Notes under the pieces: model-generated
Told to the model about the DNA's origin: nothing
Seen by the model: the letters and a program-made list of their open reading frames with translations, nothing else
Databases searched by the model: none
Source: Hofstenia miamia
Taxonomy: Eukaryota; Xenacoelomorpha; Acoela
Assembly: GCA_004352715.1 (NCBI GenBank)
Contig: SCFE01000018.1
Location: 2,246,675 to 2,310,674 of the forward strand
Length of the DNA stretch: 64,000 nt
Reading direction: 5' to 3'
Translations under genes and position numbers: made by a program
Shown here: piece after piece, positions 35,480 to 47,759 of the stretch
How the letters are laid out: each line of letters starts with the position of its first letter
Position numbering within the stretch: the stretch's first letter is position 1

Positions 35480-38400
35480 ATGCTTTAGATAAATTTGATA
35501 ATCTTCCATAACTAACACCTTGTATAGAATTTTTGCTTACTCCCAAATTCTACAAAACTTAATTAATTCCTTTTCCTTCTCTGAATAAGGCCGTGCAAAT
35601 TTTGAAGAAATACCTTCTTTACATAAAATTCATTTAAGTTTTTGTGTTTGGAAATATTTTTCAATCTCTCTTCTAGCAAAATGATTGCCTAAACTAATTT
35701 ATTTATAATTAAAAAAAGAACTCCAAGCATTTCTCTAAAAATGTTTGATGAAGGATTTAATTCTAACTTCAACAAAGCCTTATAAAAATGTTCTTTAATT
35801 TACAAATTTCGTGAAATAGGGCTTTCAAAAATTTTAGGAATAAGGAGCCTCTCAAAAATACTTCTCATGTAAATTTAATTATATTAGGATATTTTCATGT
35901 ATGCTATCAACTTCAAACTTAATGATGTTGGAAAATATTTAGTTAATAAGTTCTTATTTGAAAATACATCAATTTTAATTTACAAATTTGATGAGATAGC
36001 ATTTTGTAATGACATTTTTTCCTTTTTTTTGATTTAACATATGCGTATCGATCAATACCTTCGTGTTAAATAAATTTTAAAAGTTAAAATTTTTAATTAT
36101 TTTTTGAAATAATTCAAAAGTTACATTTATATAGTGTATACATTTAGAAGGAAGTTGATGAGCGAATCTAGCAACGTCAAAGCCTTCATATAAATATGTA
36201 TTTATCACGTTAATTTTTAAATAAAGTTTTATTTGTTTATTTCAATTATTTAAATTTTTTTCTTTTAAATATGTATACATATACATATACCATGCGGTAA
36301 GTAAATTTTGTGATGCGTACATCCGAGCTAAATAAAAAACACTAATTTAGCGCCCATTTTAAACGTAATATACAGACATTTTTTGCACTCAGTTTGCTTA
36401 AAATCTTTTGTGCATATATTATTTACAATATCTAGACAAAAAAAAGAGCTTGGTAAAAAACTGCCTTCTTCATAACAGTTAGTTACTGGGGCTAAATTGA
36501 TAACTTAAACGGATATTAATTTTCAAAAATTAGTGCTTGCATTGCTACATACATTAATATTCATGTTCAAGCTAAATGAAAAACACAGTTTATTCCCATG
36601 TGTTAACATAAAATTTTCGAGGAAAAAACTATTTTTTTCCATTATTTGGACGTTGTCATACAACACAACAAGTTTTTCTGATATATCAGGTCTCTTAAAT
36701 ATGAGTCAAAATTTTTATTTATTTTCATCCGCAAGAGGTCGATATTTATTGAGGAATGAGGTTGTTCTTCAGTAATAATTAGACAAAGAAGTCATATTTT
36801 TTTCTGTTGATCTATTTTGCAGTCTGCAGAAAATAAGATAGTTTTCAGATATGGAGTGCAGCTAAATAGGAAGTTATAAAGTCATTAAATGTCATATTTT
36901 TGTTTTTTGATAATGCGGTAACATTTGTAGCTGAAATGTCATAAAAGTCATATATTGGCATATTTTTAATTAAATTAAGAAAAAAAACTTAAAAATAAAT
37001 TCTGGGTTGTAACTGCTTTAAATCATTTGAACTAAATATATTTTCATTCAATTTCAATTAATATATTAGGAGAATTTAAAATTTCATAGCTATTTATTTT
37101 TCTGAAAGAATAGTTTCAATGTAGATCTTGTTACTTCGAAAAGTTGATATAATTTTATAATATACCGGTAATACATTTAGTGTAAATATTTTCGGACGCT
37201 GGGGAGACATTCCACTGGTGGAAAAGGGTAGGGACTCTTGTTTGCTGTAGAATTGTACTTCAGCACAAATATGCTTTTGGTAAGGTCACATAGTAAACTA
37301 TTGTTGAAAAAATAATTGACAATATTTCAGTGAAAATTAATTACTTTTTGGAAAGTATATATATATATATATAATGCTTTTCACAAGATCTGTGTCATAT
37401 TCAGGGCTGCATAATAAATTGGATTCATCAATATCAGATACGAAAAAAACATTTTCCAAAAAATTCTGAAAATCCAAATATTTCTCAAAATACGCTTTAA
37501 TTTAAGCTGTGAATGAAATTGCTATCTATTACTTGGAGCAAATGTTCGTCCAGAAATACCTACTTTCAAATTAACAATATCCAAAAAATCCAATATTGTG
37601 AGCCACTTCCAGAAAACATTACAAAAGTTCTTGCAATTTATAATTTTCCAGCAACTATAAGGGACCAAATGCAGTTTTACAAATAAGGTCAGTTTTTGCA
37701 GAGATACACATTTTGGCAATTTGAAAGAAGCAGACCACAAAAACACATGAATTTTTCAACAGTTCACTGATATCTAGAACACCTTAACACTCAGATAGAG
37801 ATAGTCATTCAAAGGGGAATAGGTGATAAAATAGTGAGTTGAGGCTTCAGTCTTAGAATGAATAGATATTTACATGATTTTATTTAATCCATTTTAAGTT
37901 TTGTTCATACTCCAAGATCTATTGCAAAACCAGGTCAAAAAAATATAAATAAGAACCAGGTCAACCCGAATAGAATTTGACTCGATTAAGCATTGGGATC
38001 TGCTAAAAAAATTTTACGAAGCAGAATTGCTATCAATATCAGTCCTTAATTTAGCTTTAACAAATTTTCATGCATAAAGTAATAAAATATTTATATATCG
38101 AAGATCTACTAAATTTATTAATGTCAACCTCATTAAATTTCTACCAAACATTTTGATTTGTATCTAGCGAATTTAAGAGCTTTTAACTACAGAAACAAAA
38201 CGGCAACTTGTGAGAAAAGAACCTTTGTGTACATTTGTTTCGCTTTCGCTTTCCAATTAAATAAGTCTGATCTGGAGACTCGGCTGACAAGGTAGTTTTG
38301 AATGGGAAATTCCTAAGCAACCCTTCTGACTAACCTTTGACCAAATGACATGGGTACCCAGTTGCAACCCTGAAGAGTAGTTTTCGAAAATGGTCCAGTA

Positions 38401-39325
38401 TTGCTAGTAAAAGTATACAGGTACAATACATTGCCAGCATATTTAAAAAATTAATATCTTCTGAGTTTAACAAGAAATTTTCATTTAGTGGCAATTCTAA
38501 ATGTGCTATGAGATTTCAAAAACCTATAGTATGTTTTTAAACATTAGCCGATCATACTCGTTTAGGTTTGACTCATAAGTGCTGTAAATGGTTCGAGATG
38601 TTTTGACAAAACGCACAAAATTAGTTAGAAATGTTGGATCAATTTAACCCATTTACAGTCTTGATTTCGTCTTGACCTAAATTCCGACTAGATCTACCTA
38701 CCTACCATAGTGAATTTGAACCAATCATATAAGAACCTATGTTCATAAAAAATTCATAAATTTATAATAATCAAACTTAAAACTATTTATAATAGAACAT
38801 TCACTTAGATTAAAATAAAGCACATTACTAATTAGTACATTTTCAACAATGTTTAAAATGTTAATGATTGACCTATTACCCAACTTGAACCGGTTTCAAT
38901 TGACCCATTTATATTTGAAGATTGTTTGAAGCAGATCGCCTATCGCCTATAATTTAGTTGCATTTGTTTGTTTTGTATTAATCTAAGCAAAAACCTTTTA
39001 TAATTTTATCTTTAGTAAATTCATGAAAGATACTAATATTGAATAATTTCAAATGATACGAAATTCACCAGCAATCGCTATTACAACATTTTTCCCAAAA
39101 ATATTCATAATAAAGTTCAAAGCACACGTTTTTGAGAGAATGTAGTTAATATATTCATTTTCATTAATAATATATAGTGTGGAATTCTATCAAATACTTT
39201 CAGATATTGAAGTTCTTTTCATAAGAACCTACATTATCTAAGTTATTGTATACAGCATTAAGATAATTGTGGAAAAACCTTGAATGAAGCCATGTTGTGA
39301 TTATTTGTTTTTTCATTTTCTATAC

Positions 39326-39376
<51 letters not shown>

Positions 39377-39470
39377 AATTTTTCAAAAAACAAATATTAT
39401 CGTGGTAAAATAATTATTGCTACATCGTTAGCTACATTTTTACGACTACAGTTTTCAATAAACTAGAATA
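35480..39470. other. Intergenic AT-rich sequence
   Basis: No supported gene. It contains a (TA)n tract near 37358, GACCC/GGGTC repeat pieces (37920-37990, 38578-38665, 38870-38925) and a (TA)n(GA)n compound microsatellite at 39328-39376. Confidence 0.4.
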
Positions 39471-39476
39471 AATATA

Positions 39477-40055
39477 GGTTGTCCCATAATAAACTGTGTT
39501 TTTTGTTTTATAGAAAATTTAAAAAAGCGTTTTTAGTTCCGTAATATTTATAATATATTTGAGTGGAATAAGTAACAAATAAACAAATATTATATTAAGT
39601 AATGACAACTGTTATTTAAATATAGTTTCCATCATTTTCAACAATTTTGTTCCTCCAAAGCCCTACTCATTGAATTGCGAGTGAAATGAGGCATTTGCTC
39701 ATCCAAAAATGTAATAACATCTTCTCTGTCAGCAAAATTACAGGTTGGGAGTGATTCTAATCTTGCAAAGAGATACCGATCACAAAGATTAGTGTCAGGC
39801 GAGTACGGTGGTTGCTTCACCAACATGATGAAGTTATCTGTTAGATTAGTTGCTGTCGCTCTGAAGGTGTGGGGTCTTGCGTTGTCCTGAACGATCACCA
39901 TGTTTTGAATTTTTATTTCAATTTCAATTTCTATGATCACATAGATACCTATCTCTTGCTTATTTCTTCTATATCTATTGCTACAATGATTTTAACAATA
40001 GAATATTTTATATCAACATTTTAAAAGAAAATACGCAGTTTTTTATGGGACAAAC
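39477..40055 (-). mobile_element. Internally deleted mariner element, 579 bp
   Basis: Inverted tips GGTTGTCCCATAATAAACTG (left) and GTTTGTCCCATAAAAAACTG (right, reversed), each flanked by TA. Inside, minus strand 39920-39638 keeps the 3' part of a mariner transposase: QDNARPHT (second catalytic Asp) and PPYSPDTNLCDRYLF (third Asp, the DD34D pattern of mariner). The N-terminal two-thirds is deleted. Confidence 0.85.
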
Positions 40056-40075
40056 TATATATATATATATATATA

Positions 40076-40697
40076 NNNNNNNNNNNNNNNNNNNNNNNNN
40101 NNNNNNNNNNNNNNNNNNNNNNNNNNNNNNNNNNNNNNNNNNNNNNNNNNNNNNNNNNNNNNNNNNNNNNNNNNNNNNNNNNNNNNNNNNNNNNNNNNNN
40201 NNNNNNNNNNNNNNNNNNNNNNNNNNNNNNNNNNNNNNNNNNNNNNNNNNNNNNNNNNNNNNNNNNNNNNNNNNNNNNNNNNNNNNNNNNNNNNNNNNNN
40301 NNNNNNNNNNNNNNNNNNNNNNNNNNNNNNNNNNNNNNNNNNNNNNNNNNNNNNNNNNNNNNNNNNNNNNNNNNNNNNNNNNNNNNNNNNNNNNNNNNNN
40401 NNNNNNNNNNNNNNNNNNNNNNNNNNNNNNNNNNNNNNNNNNNNNNNNNNNNNNNNNNNNNNNNNNNNNNNNNNNNNNNNNNNNNNNNNNNNNNNNNNNN
40501 NNNNNNNNNNNNNNNNNNNNNNNNNNNNNNNNNNNNNNNNNNNNNNNNNNNNNNNNNNNNNNNNNNNNNNNNNNNNNNNNNNNNNNNNNNNNNNNNNNNN
40601 NNNNNNNNNNNNNNNNNNNNNNNNNNNNNNNNNNNNNNNNNNNNNNNNNNNNNNNNNNNNNNNNNNNNNNNNNNNNNNNNNNNNNNNNNNNNNNNNN
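40076..40697. other. Assembly gap (622 N) in a (TA)n tract
   Basis: TA repeats on both edges (40056-40075, 40698-40718). Confidence 0.95.
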
Positions 40698-40719
40698 TAT
40701 ATATATATATATATATATC

Positions 40720-41615
40720 ATTATTGCTACTGTAGCAATAAAACATTCTTAACTTGATTATAAAAAACGCAGAAATGAATACATCAATAATGAGAATGAG
40801 TAGAATGTGATGCAAAAAGCATTGTGAAATGAAGATATTTTTACATTATCAACTACAAAAAGTTAAGCAAATCGGTAGGGTTCTTCTAGTCTCATGGAAT
40901 TTACTAGGCCCAGTCGTAAAGACTGTAAGCCTGTGGCCAAATTGTCAATGGGATTGGCACCAGCATGGAACGCAGACTGACTCTAATTTTGCCATCACTT
41001 ATATTTTACTCATAATTTAGTGAAAAAATATAATATCGAATTGGAAAGTTTAGTTATTAATGAATTAAATTGTCTAATAAATGTATTTATTAAATGAAAT
41101 AACGATTTCGAAGCATTTAAGCTGCAGTCATCTGCAAGTTTCCTAAATTTAAGATGTCTTATCTGCATCGCAAACATTAAATCTATCGCGCAAAACCGTT
41201 GTCTTATAATATTAATAACATTTAATTTTAAAATTTGGAGTAATCTTTTAATTTTGTAAATTGTACCACCATTTTCATTAAGTTAAAATAAAATATAATT
41301 TAGTCTTGTAAAGAACATACATTGCAGAAAATATGGAAGATACAAAATACCGGTTCAATTAACAAATTAAAAATATCGGATTCGTTTCATTTATTTATTA
41401 CGAAACTTTAAGTGACTCTTTTCCAAGTTGACAAATCATTTTGCATTTGACATATTAGAAATAATTAAAAATAAATGGAACATCTGGTATGTACATTAAA
41501 CGTTATCAGAAAATTTACGATTCCCTTACCTTGGTGCTCTTTGTTCTAATTAGTAAAATATTCATTAGGCAGCAGGTGTAGGTATACATTAGCTTATTAT
41601 CACTCAGCATTTAAC
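40720..41615. other. Sequence upstream of the TMEM200-like gene
   Basis: No exon recognised; promoter and 5'UTR of the downstream gene may lie here, but no TATA or initiator stands out from the AT-rich background. Confidence 0.3.
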
Positions 41616-42078
41616 ATGGCGCTTATGAACACAAGAGTTCCCACTGCGCATCGCTTGCGTAGACCAAATACCAGTCGCCCACGAAGGAAAGCGGTACCTG
41701 TTAAGCAGACGAGGATTAATTGTGGATTTCAGACTATATCTATTGTTCTACTTGCAATTACATCTATTATTTTTGGACTTACAATGTGTATAGTGTCTTT
41801 CTTTTCTCCAAAACTAATGGGACATTCAGATATTAAAACTGTTCCAAAGACTGCGAAGAACATTACCACTGGCCATTATGTAGCGTTTTCCCTAGTTTAT
41901 AATCTCAGGTATGTCGGTCCAATACTGATGGGCGTTGGATTGTTTGCAACACTGTGTGTACTCGTTGTGATATTTGACGATAAAGGTAGAAGAGGCCTTG
42001 CAGACAGAAAAAAATTGAAGTCGTCGGCTAATAATATTTATGACAAAGTAAGTACCTACCAACATTTAAATTTGCAGA

Positions 42079-42115
<37 letters not shown>

Positions 42116-43634
42116 AAGATTCGCACTTCGTATGAACTCTATTCAAAGCTAAAATTTACAACCTTTAATGAAATTTAATAAATAAATCAATCACCTCTAC
42201 AAGTTCGTAATGTTTGAAATTTGCAAGTTAAAATATTAAGAAAATTAATTCAAAGAGTGCCCTCTGAAGTAAGCAAATCTCTCAAGGACGCAAACGCGGC
42301 GATACGATTTTTTTACATAGGGGACAGAGACAGCATCAAAACATACTGAATTTTAATTAACTGGTAATATAAAGGATAAAAGCAAAGCGATATTTGTGCC
42401 ACAGGATATAAATACACTGCACAGTCTCAACATTCTGAAAATTTGAAAAGAATTTTGTTTCTTGAACTATAGAATATCCAAATTTGTTTAGAAAATTAGA
42501 AATTTTTCTATTGGCGTAAAGGGGGACATTGTATATGTAAATGCTTTCTAAATTAAAGGAGGACACGCGTCCCCTTGTCCCCCACTCAATAGTCACCTCT
42601 GCAAGGAAAAGGACGCCACTCACCTAGCACCTCAATACCGTTTTCTTATGAAAAAACAAGTTTTTTGGTGGCCTCTCGTTTCAGTGGTTTTTGGTGGCTC
42701 AGGCCCTTGGGCTTACCCCTTAATCCGGTATTGATGACTAAGTAAACTTCATTTCGGCTGCTGAAACCAGTAATTGTCTCCGAACTTTTATGAACTTTCA
42801 CTCACTTTATCAAATTGGAAACGTTCGCAAGCTTTTACTACGAACTTCAATAATTTTCAGCGAACTCTCGAACTAATATATATATANAATATCATGAAAT
42901 TATAAATAATTTCGTATTATATTTTTAATGAGCCTAGAAATTGCAACATTATTCTCAGACTAAGGCTAAACTGCAATGTGTTTGATTATTTTTGTATGTA
43001 TTTTTGAAAAACATAAGTGTTGTTTATTAATGTAATTGGATATTCAGCTTTATATTTATAATACAAGGTTTGTTTTCAATGCTGAATGCTTTTACTAGAT
43101 GGCGTTGGCATACTAAAATTTTAACTTGAATTTACATTTAAGATCTTTGAAGTTTTATAAAGTATTTTGAGGAATCAAAGTTTATTATAGTTCTTTGAAA
43201 TAATTTTAAGTTTTTCATTGAATGTATGACCAGGGTAGAGTGTACTTGCATGTAAATCTATGTTAGCTAATTTATCTAAGTTACATGGATGTACATGCAT
43301 GTCAAAGTGACATGAAAGATCTTCCATGTAGTGAAATGTTACATCCATGATTCCCATTCCAAATGGATTATCCATGTAATATGCAAGTTTAATCAATTGC
43401 TGACACCCTTCAAGTAATGAAACTGCAGCATTGGTCTAATCATTGTTATGCATTGAATATTCCATTTTACATTACTAATAGTAGATATGTTATATTTTCT
43501 ATTAACTTTGCACAATGCCCTACATATTTAATTCATATTTTTTGGAAACCATCAGTTTACTTGAGGAAAGATTTCTTATATATAAATTATGGCATTGGGT
43601 GTTTTGGGGTGATCGCCGACGACAAAAGTGAATG

Positions 43635-43674
<40 letters not shown>

Positions 43675-46328
43675 CATATTTTACGTTCACTGGTGAAAAT
43701 AAAGGCTAAGAATTTTAGATTTTTAGTTATGTTTTCCAAAACTAGATAAAACACCAAACTACTATTTAATGAATACTGATCAAATCTATCCAGGCGCCGC
43801 GATTGAAGAGGATTATAAAAATAAATGAAAGACACAAAACGGTCTAAATCTTGAGAATCTTAAAACAACACGGCGAACTTCGATTTAATAAAATTAAAAG
43901 GAAAATTGCAAAATTCAATTGACCAGTTCTTCTCTTTTATCGCTTTTCATGCATTAGGAAATATATAGGCTTGCTTGTTATTGAGTTTCAAAAGAAATTA
44001 TTTCTACTACAGTGAAGAAATTTCATGCAATATGCCTTTCCTAGAAGCAATCAACCCACTTGATTTTGAAAATTATACATTATTTCATTTTAGAGTGTGA
44101 TAAGCATTCTTTTTGAACAAGTAATGATTACTTCTCCGAGCAAACAAACCAAAATTGTTAAATGCTTCAATATGCATCAACACTTTATGACCTCAACCGC
44201 AATCCATGCAAACATTGATTAACAGTTGATAACAAGTCTTATGTGTTATTTTTTGGAAAATGAGACATCTAACTGGCAACATCAGTGTTTTAAAGCTAAT
44301 CATATATTAATAACAAGGTTTACATGTGCATACCGCAATCATGAGACACTCATTTTTATACTATGATTAAACCCATTTTCATTACTTATGTACAAGTTCA
44401 ATCTTTACAGTCTATTAGGAGATCAGAAACTTTATCAGAACCGAAGTTACAAACTCTGTACAAAGTCAGTGCCTATTTGATCACATCAGTGAAATAACAA
44501 AATACCAGTTAGTATACTACAGGGCTGTAAATGGGTCAAGATTTTTGACCCGGCCCAACCCAACTTCCAAGGGGTATTGAGTTTTTAATGAGCCTGACCC
44601 ATACAAGGTTGTGTTGAACTTTACCCGAACATGACTTAGGCTTAAACACGGAATGTTACTTTGGAATTATTCATAAAACATATACATAACGCATTAAATA
44701 GTAAAAATACCTAATGTTTACGAAAATGTAAATATCCGTTTATATTGAAATCTAAAAAATTACCAAAACAATATATGAACCTCCTGCACGCAGGCATCAA
44801 TATTCCAATCATGACCCACATTAATTGAAAATTGAATTGACCCAATCCAGTTATATATGTTCTATATCTTTCACCTCTTGATCCAACCAAAAAATTGCTT
44901 TAAATTGCAAACTTGGGTGTGCAGACAAAGTGTGTTTTTCATATGGCAAAAAGTACATTTTGTTAGATACAGGTAAGCTTGAAATTGCATGTAAACATTC
45001 TAAGCCACTCTTACCGTTAAGCACACTTTTCTTAATACCAAATTCATAAATTGAATGCATGACAATTGATTGGTAATGGACAATTTTTTGTGATTCATTA
45101 ATCTCCACAATGAAGTTTTCAATTAGTTGGTGTTATATGCGCAGATGGCGTAAGATTAAGTAAATCGCAAATATGGCTGCAAAATGTCGTACTAAATAAT
45201 TTCCATTAGCTACTGGCGATTAGTAGAACACATCACCACCTGTAAAGAATCACTTAACAATAAAACATTTAACAAAATTTTGATTTTTTTGAAGTGTAGG
45301 GAAATAACACAATTTTTTTCAAACATGATTCTTTCAATTAATTGATTAATAACTGGCCTTTCTTTTTCAAATTGACTGGTAATTGGTGGACTATTTAAAA
45401 TCAATAATCACACAGATTTAGTCAGAGTAAGTAACATAATTAAATGAAATGCATGAGCAATTTTAACTCAATGCTTAATGTCATTTTGTGTATTAAGTAC
45501 AGATTTTTTAAGAAAAAGATATGTAGAAATACTTACAAAAACTATGGCTAAAAATCAATTGAAAAAAATTTGAAAGTATTTATAAATATTTATGTGTATT
45601 TAGATTTGCACAGCTGAACTCCAATACCCTGTAATTACTTTTTTCCACAACATCCTTTACGCACTACTAGATTTTATTTTCAACTTGGCCTATTTTAGTA
45701 TTTGAGACAATGAATACATACGCAGTATTGGATTTACTCAATACTGGAGTTTCACTATGGTTAGGTTTGTCATGTTTTTTATTTAAGCTTGCTTGAATCG
45801 TATAAGAAAACATTGAAAAAATAATGTTGCTGTGACAGTGATTTAAATTGCTGGTCTCATAGAAACCTTAAATTTTCGATTTTCTATATTTACTAACGTG
45901 CAATTTTTTTGTTGGCTTATATAAAAGGAATATTTTACAGTATTCTGTTAATAGCTAATATTTAGGCAATAGAAGATTTCTTGGAACGTCAACGAAAAGA
46001 ACAACTATTAGCCAATGACTACTCTTATTTTGTTTTAGACGATGGAATGGAATACTTAAATAATAACACTGTTGTAAATGGTTTTCAGTCTAGTAATATA
46101 GCTCAAAATCCAAATGTCCAAAGCATGAAGAGAATGGCTACAGTTCGTCTTTCAATACTTGGTGGCCAAAGACTTGCTTATTCTGACAATGAATGCGATA
46201 AGAACTATGACGAAGCTAACTTTGCCATGAGAAGAAGATCTGATATTACAGATAGCGTCTATTCTTCTGCCAGCTTTCCTTCATTAGATAGAATGACTGT
46301 TCACAATAACGGAGGAAATTCTCCATGA
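41616..46328 (+). CDS. TMEM200-like two-pass membrane protein, two exons
   Basis: Exons 41616-42047 and 45966-46328 join in phase 0 (donor AAA|GTAAGT, acceptor TATTTAG) to a 264-aa protein. Order: basic cytosolic N-terminus (RRPNTSRPRRK), TM1 at about 38-63, a loop with NIT (Asn82, possible glycosylation), TM2 at about 99-120 (LRYVGPILMGVGLF), then a charged segment NIYDKAIEDFLERQRKEQ crossing the exon junction, and a Ser/Asn-rich tail. TMEM200 proteins share the two-TM plan, the xxLGPxxMGIG motif of TM2, and an IYS...RIKEQ-type helix at the same place. Their function is poorly known. The C-terminal tail here is much shorter than in vertebrate TMEM200A. Confidence 0.65.
42082..42114. repeat. 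(TA)n microsatellite
   Basis: TA run 35 bases behind the donor of the TMEM200-like exon 1. Confidence 0.9.
43632..43672. repeat. (TA)n microsatellite
   Basis: TA run inside the intron of the TMEM200-like gene. Confidence 0.85.
44520..44850. mobile_element. Probable hAT-type MITE fragment
   Basis: It begins CAGGGCTGTAAATGGGTC, followed by GACCCGGCCCAACCCAAC and ends in a region with GACCCACA and TTGACCCAATCC. This is the look of short hAT-derived repeats with GGGTC-rich subterminal regions. The matching right terminus and target duplication were not found. Confidence 0.4.
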
Positions 46329-46363
46329 TAAATGTTAAGAAATATTTTATTAAAAAAATGCCA

Positions 46364-46369
46364 AATAAA
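46364..46369 (+). promoter_or_regulatory. Candidate poly(A) signal of the TMEM200-like gene
   Basis: AATAAA 36 bases behind the TGA stop. Confidence 0.55.
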
Positions 46370-46664
46370 AATATAGACAAAAGTTCTGTTTGAGTTTATA
46401 GTAGAGTATTAGCCCTATTTCTACTTGGAATTGTTCAAAATCTGTGATGAAGATATTTAAAAATACCACAAAATAGAGAACTGTTTCGCCTTTCTTTTTT
46501 GTCTTAAATTTGTCACCTGGTTTTTCCCCTAAGGTTTGAAAACCCTGTCTTTGCGCTTAGCGCTCTTGAACGGCATTCACACAGAATGTCTTAAGAAAAC
46601 AATATGTTTCAAGATAGTTAAAATTACCATGTGCATTAGACAGCCTTATGATCTGAACACTAGA

Positions 46665-47750
46665 CAGGGGTGAATTTAGGGGGTGGACAGGGTGGCTAGC
46701 CACCTCACCTCCATGGCACACTCAACCCTACCGCTACCTCATTTTTCCTTTTTAGTGTTATGTTACAGTGTACTTTTATTAGAATCAGCACTTTTAATTT
46801 AGTAAAATTTCAATTCGTTTTCTTTTCAGAAAAAACAGTTTACAAAATTTGTCAAAAGTGTTTTGGTTGCACATAAATCACAAGTAATATACGAAATAAC
46901 ATTATTTTTTTGGTTCTTAATCTATTTAACATCGTATGACATCTAATTATTAAAAAATGGCCAACTAATGCTAGAAAAATATTTTGTGAGCAACAACTTT
47001 TATATTTAAAACAATTCTTTACTGTTATATTTTATGTATATTATATTAAAACATAACTCAACATTTAAAAATAAAAAGTAACACATGTCATATATAGTGT
47101 CATGCCTGCACTCGGAGCACATAGAGGTTTACTTTGCATTTAAGAAAATTGATAAAGTAGTTTGTCATTATCTGAAAATTCGAGAAGATGTAGATATCTG
47201 CTTTGAACACATTTACAGTATAGCTAAGGAACTGCTACAGTCTGTCAACTGCGAAGAAAGTTGACCTCACACATGTCAAAAGCAGACCTTACGAGCCAAT
47301 GTACCTGCAGAGTAGATTAGTGAATATTTCAAAAGGTCATTGGTCACATCTTTTTTAGATTTGTCTCAGCAGAATTATCAGAGCGATTTACTACAGACAA
47401 ACGAGCGCAATTGGAGCTTTGCGCCCTAATTTCTGGTAGCATCAAATCAAAAATTGAAGAGGATTTGGTTGATCTAGAGCAGGTGTGGTTGACTAAATGG
47501 GAAAAGTTTTTGCCCCAGGCAAGTAATTTTTATAGGGAACTACGGAGATGGAAAAAGAATTGTTTGCAAATCGAAGATACAAACATTTCTTCATTGTTAC
47601 AGACACATGCTGATTATGTATTATTTCTTAATATAAGAGAACTTCTTTTTATATTGGCTGTGGTCTCAATCAGTACTGTGAGACCGAGAGATAATTCTAA
47701 TGTCTTCGACAAATTCACAATTTTCTGCGCACAAACATTGTAACAAACCG
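46665..47750 (+). mobile_element. hAT transposon remnant with broken transposase
   Basis: It starts with a hAT-like tip CAGGGGTGAATTTAGGGGG. From about 47100 to 47743 the plus strand shows pieces of a transposase of the zinc-finger MYM/THAP-associated hAT type: ISEYFKRSLVTSFLD, then in the frame 47411-47743 LTKWEKFLPQ, RELRRWKKN and FLNIRELLFILAVVSISTV, the C-terminal dimerisation block that normally runs into an ER(S)FS motif. That motif is replaced and the frame is broken in several places. The right terminus was not identified. Confidence 0.65.
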
Positions 47751-47759
47751 ATTATCCGA

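Noticed and set aside
37522-37746. 74-codon minus-strand ORF
   Set aside because: No motif or splice support; flanking sequence is plain intergenic.
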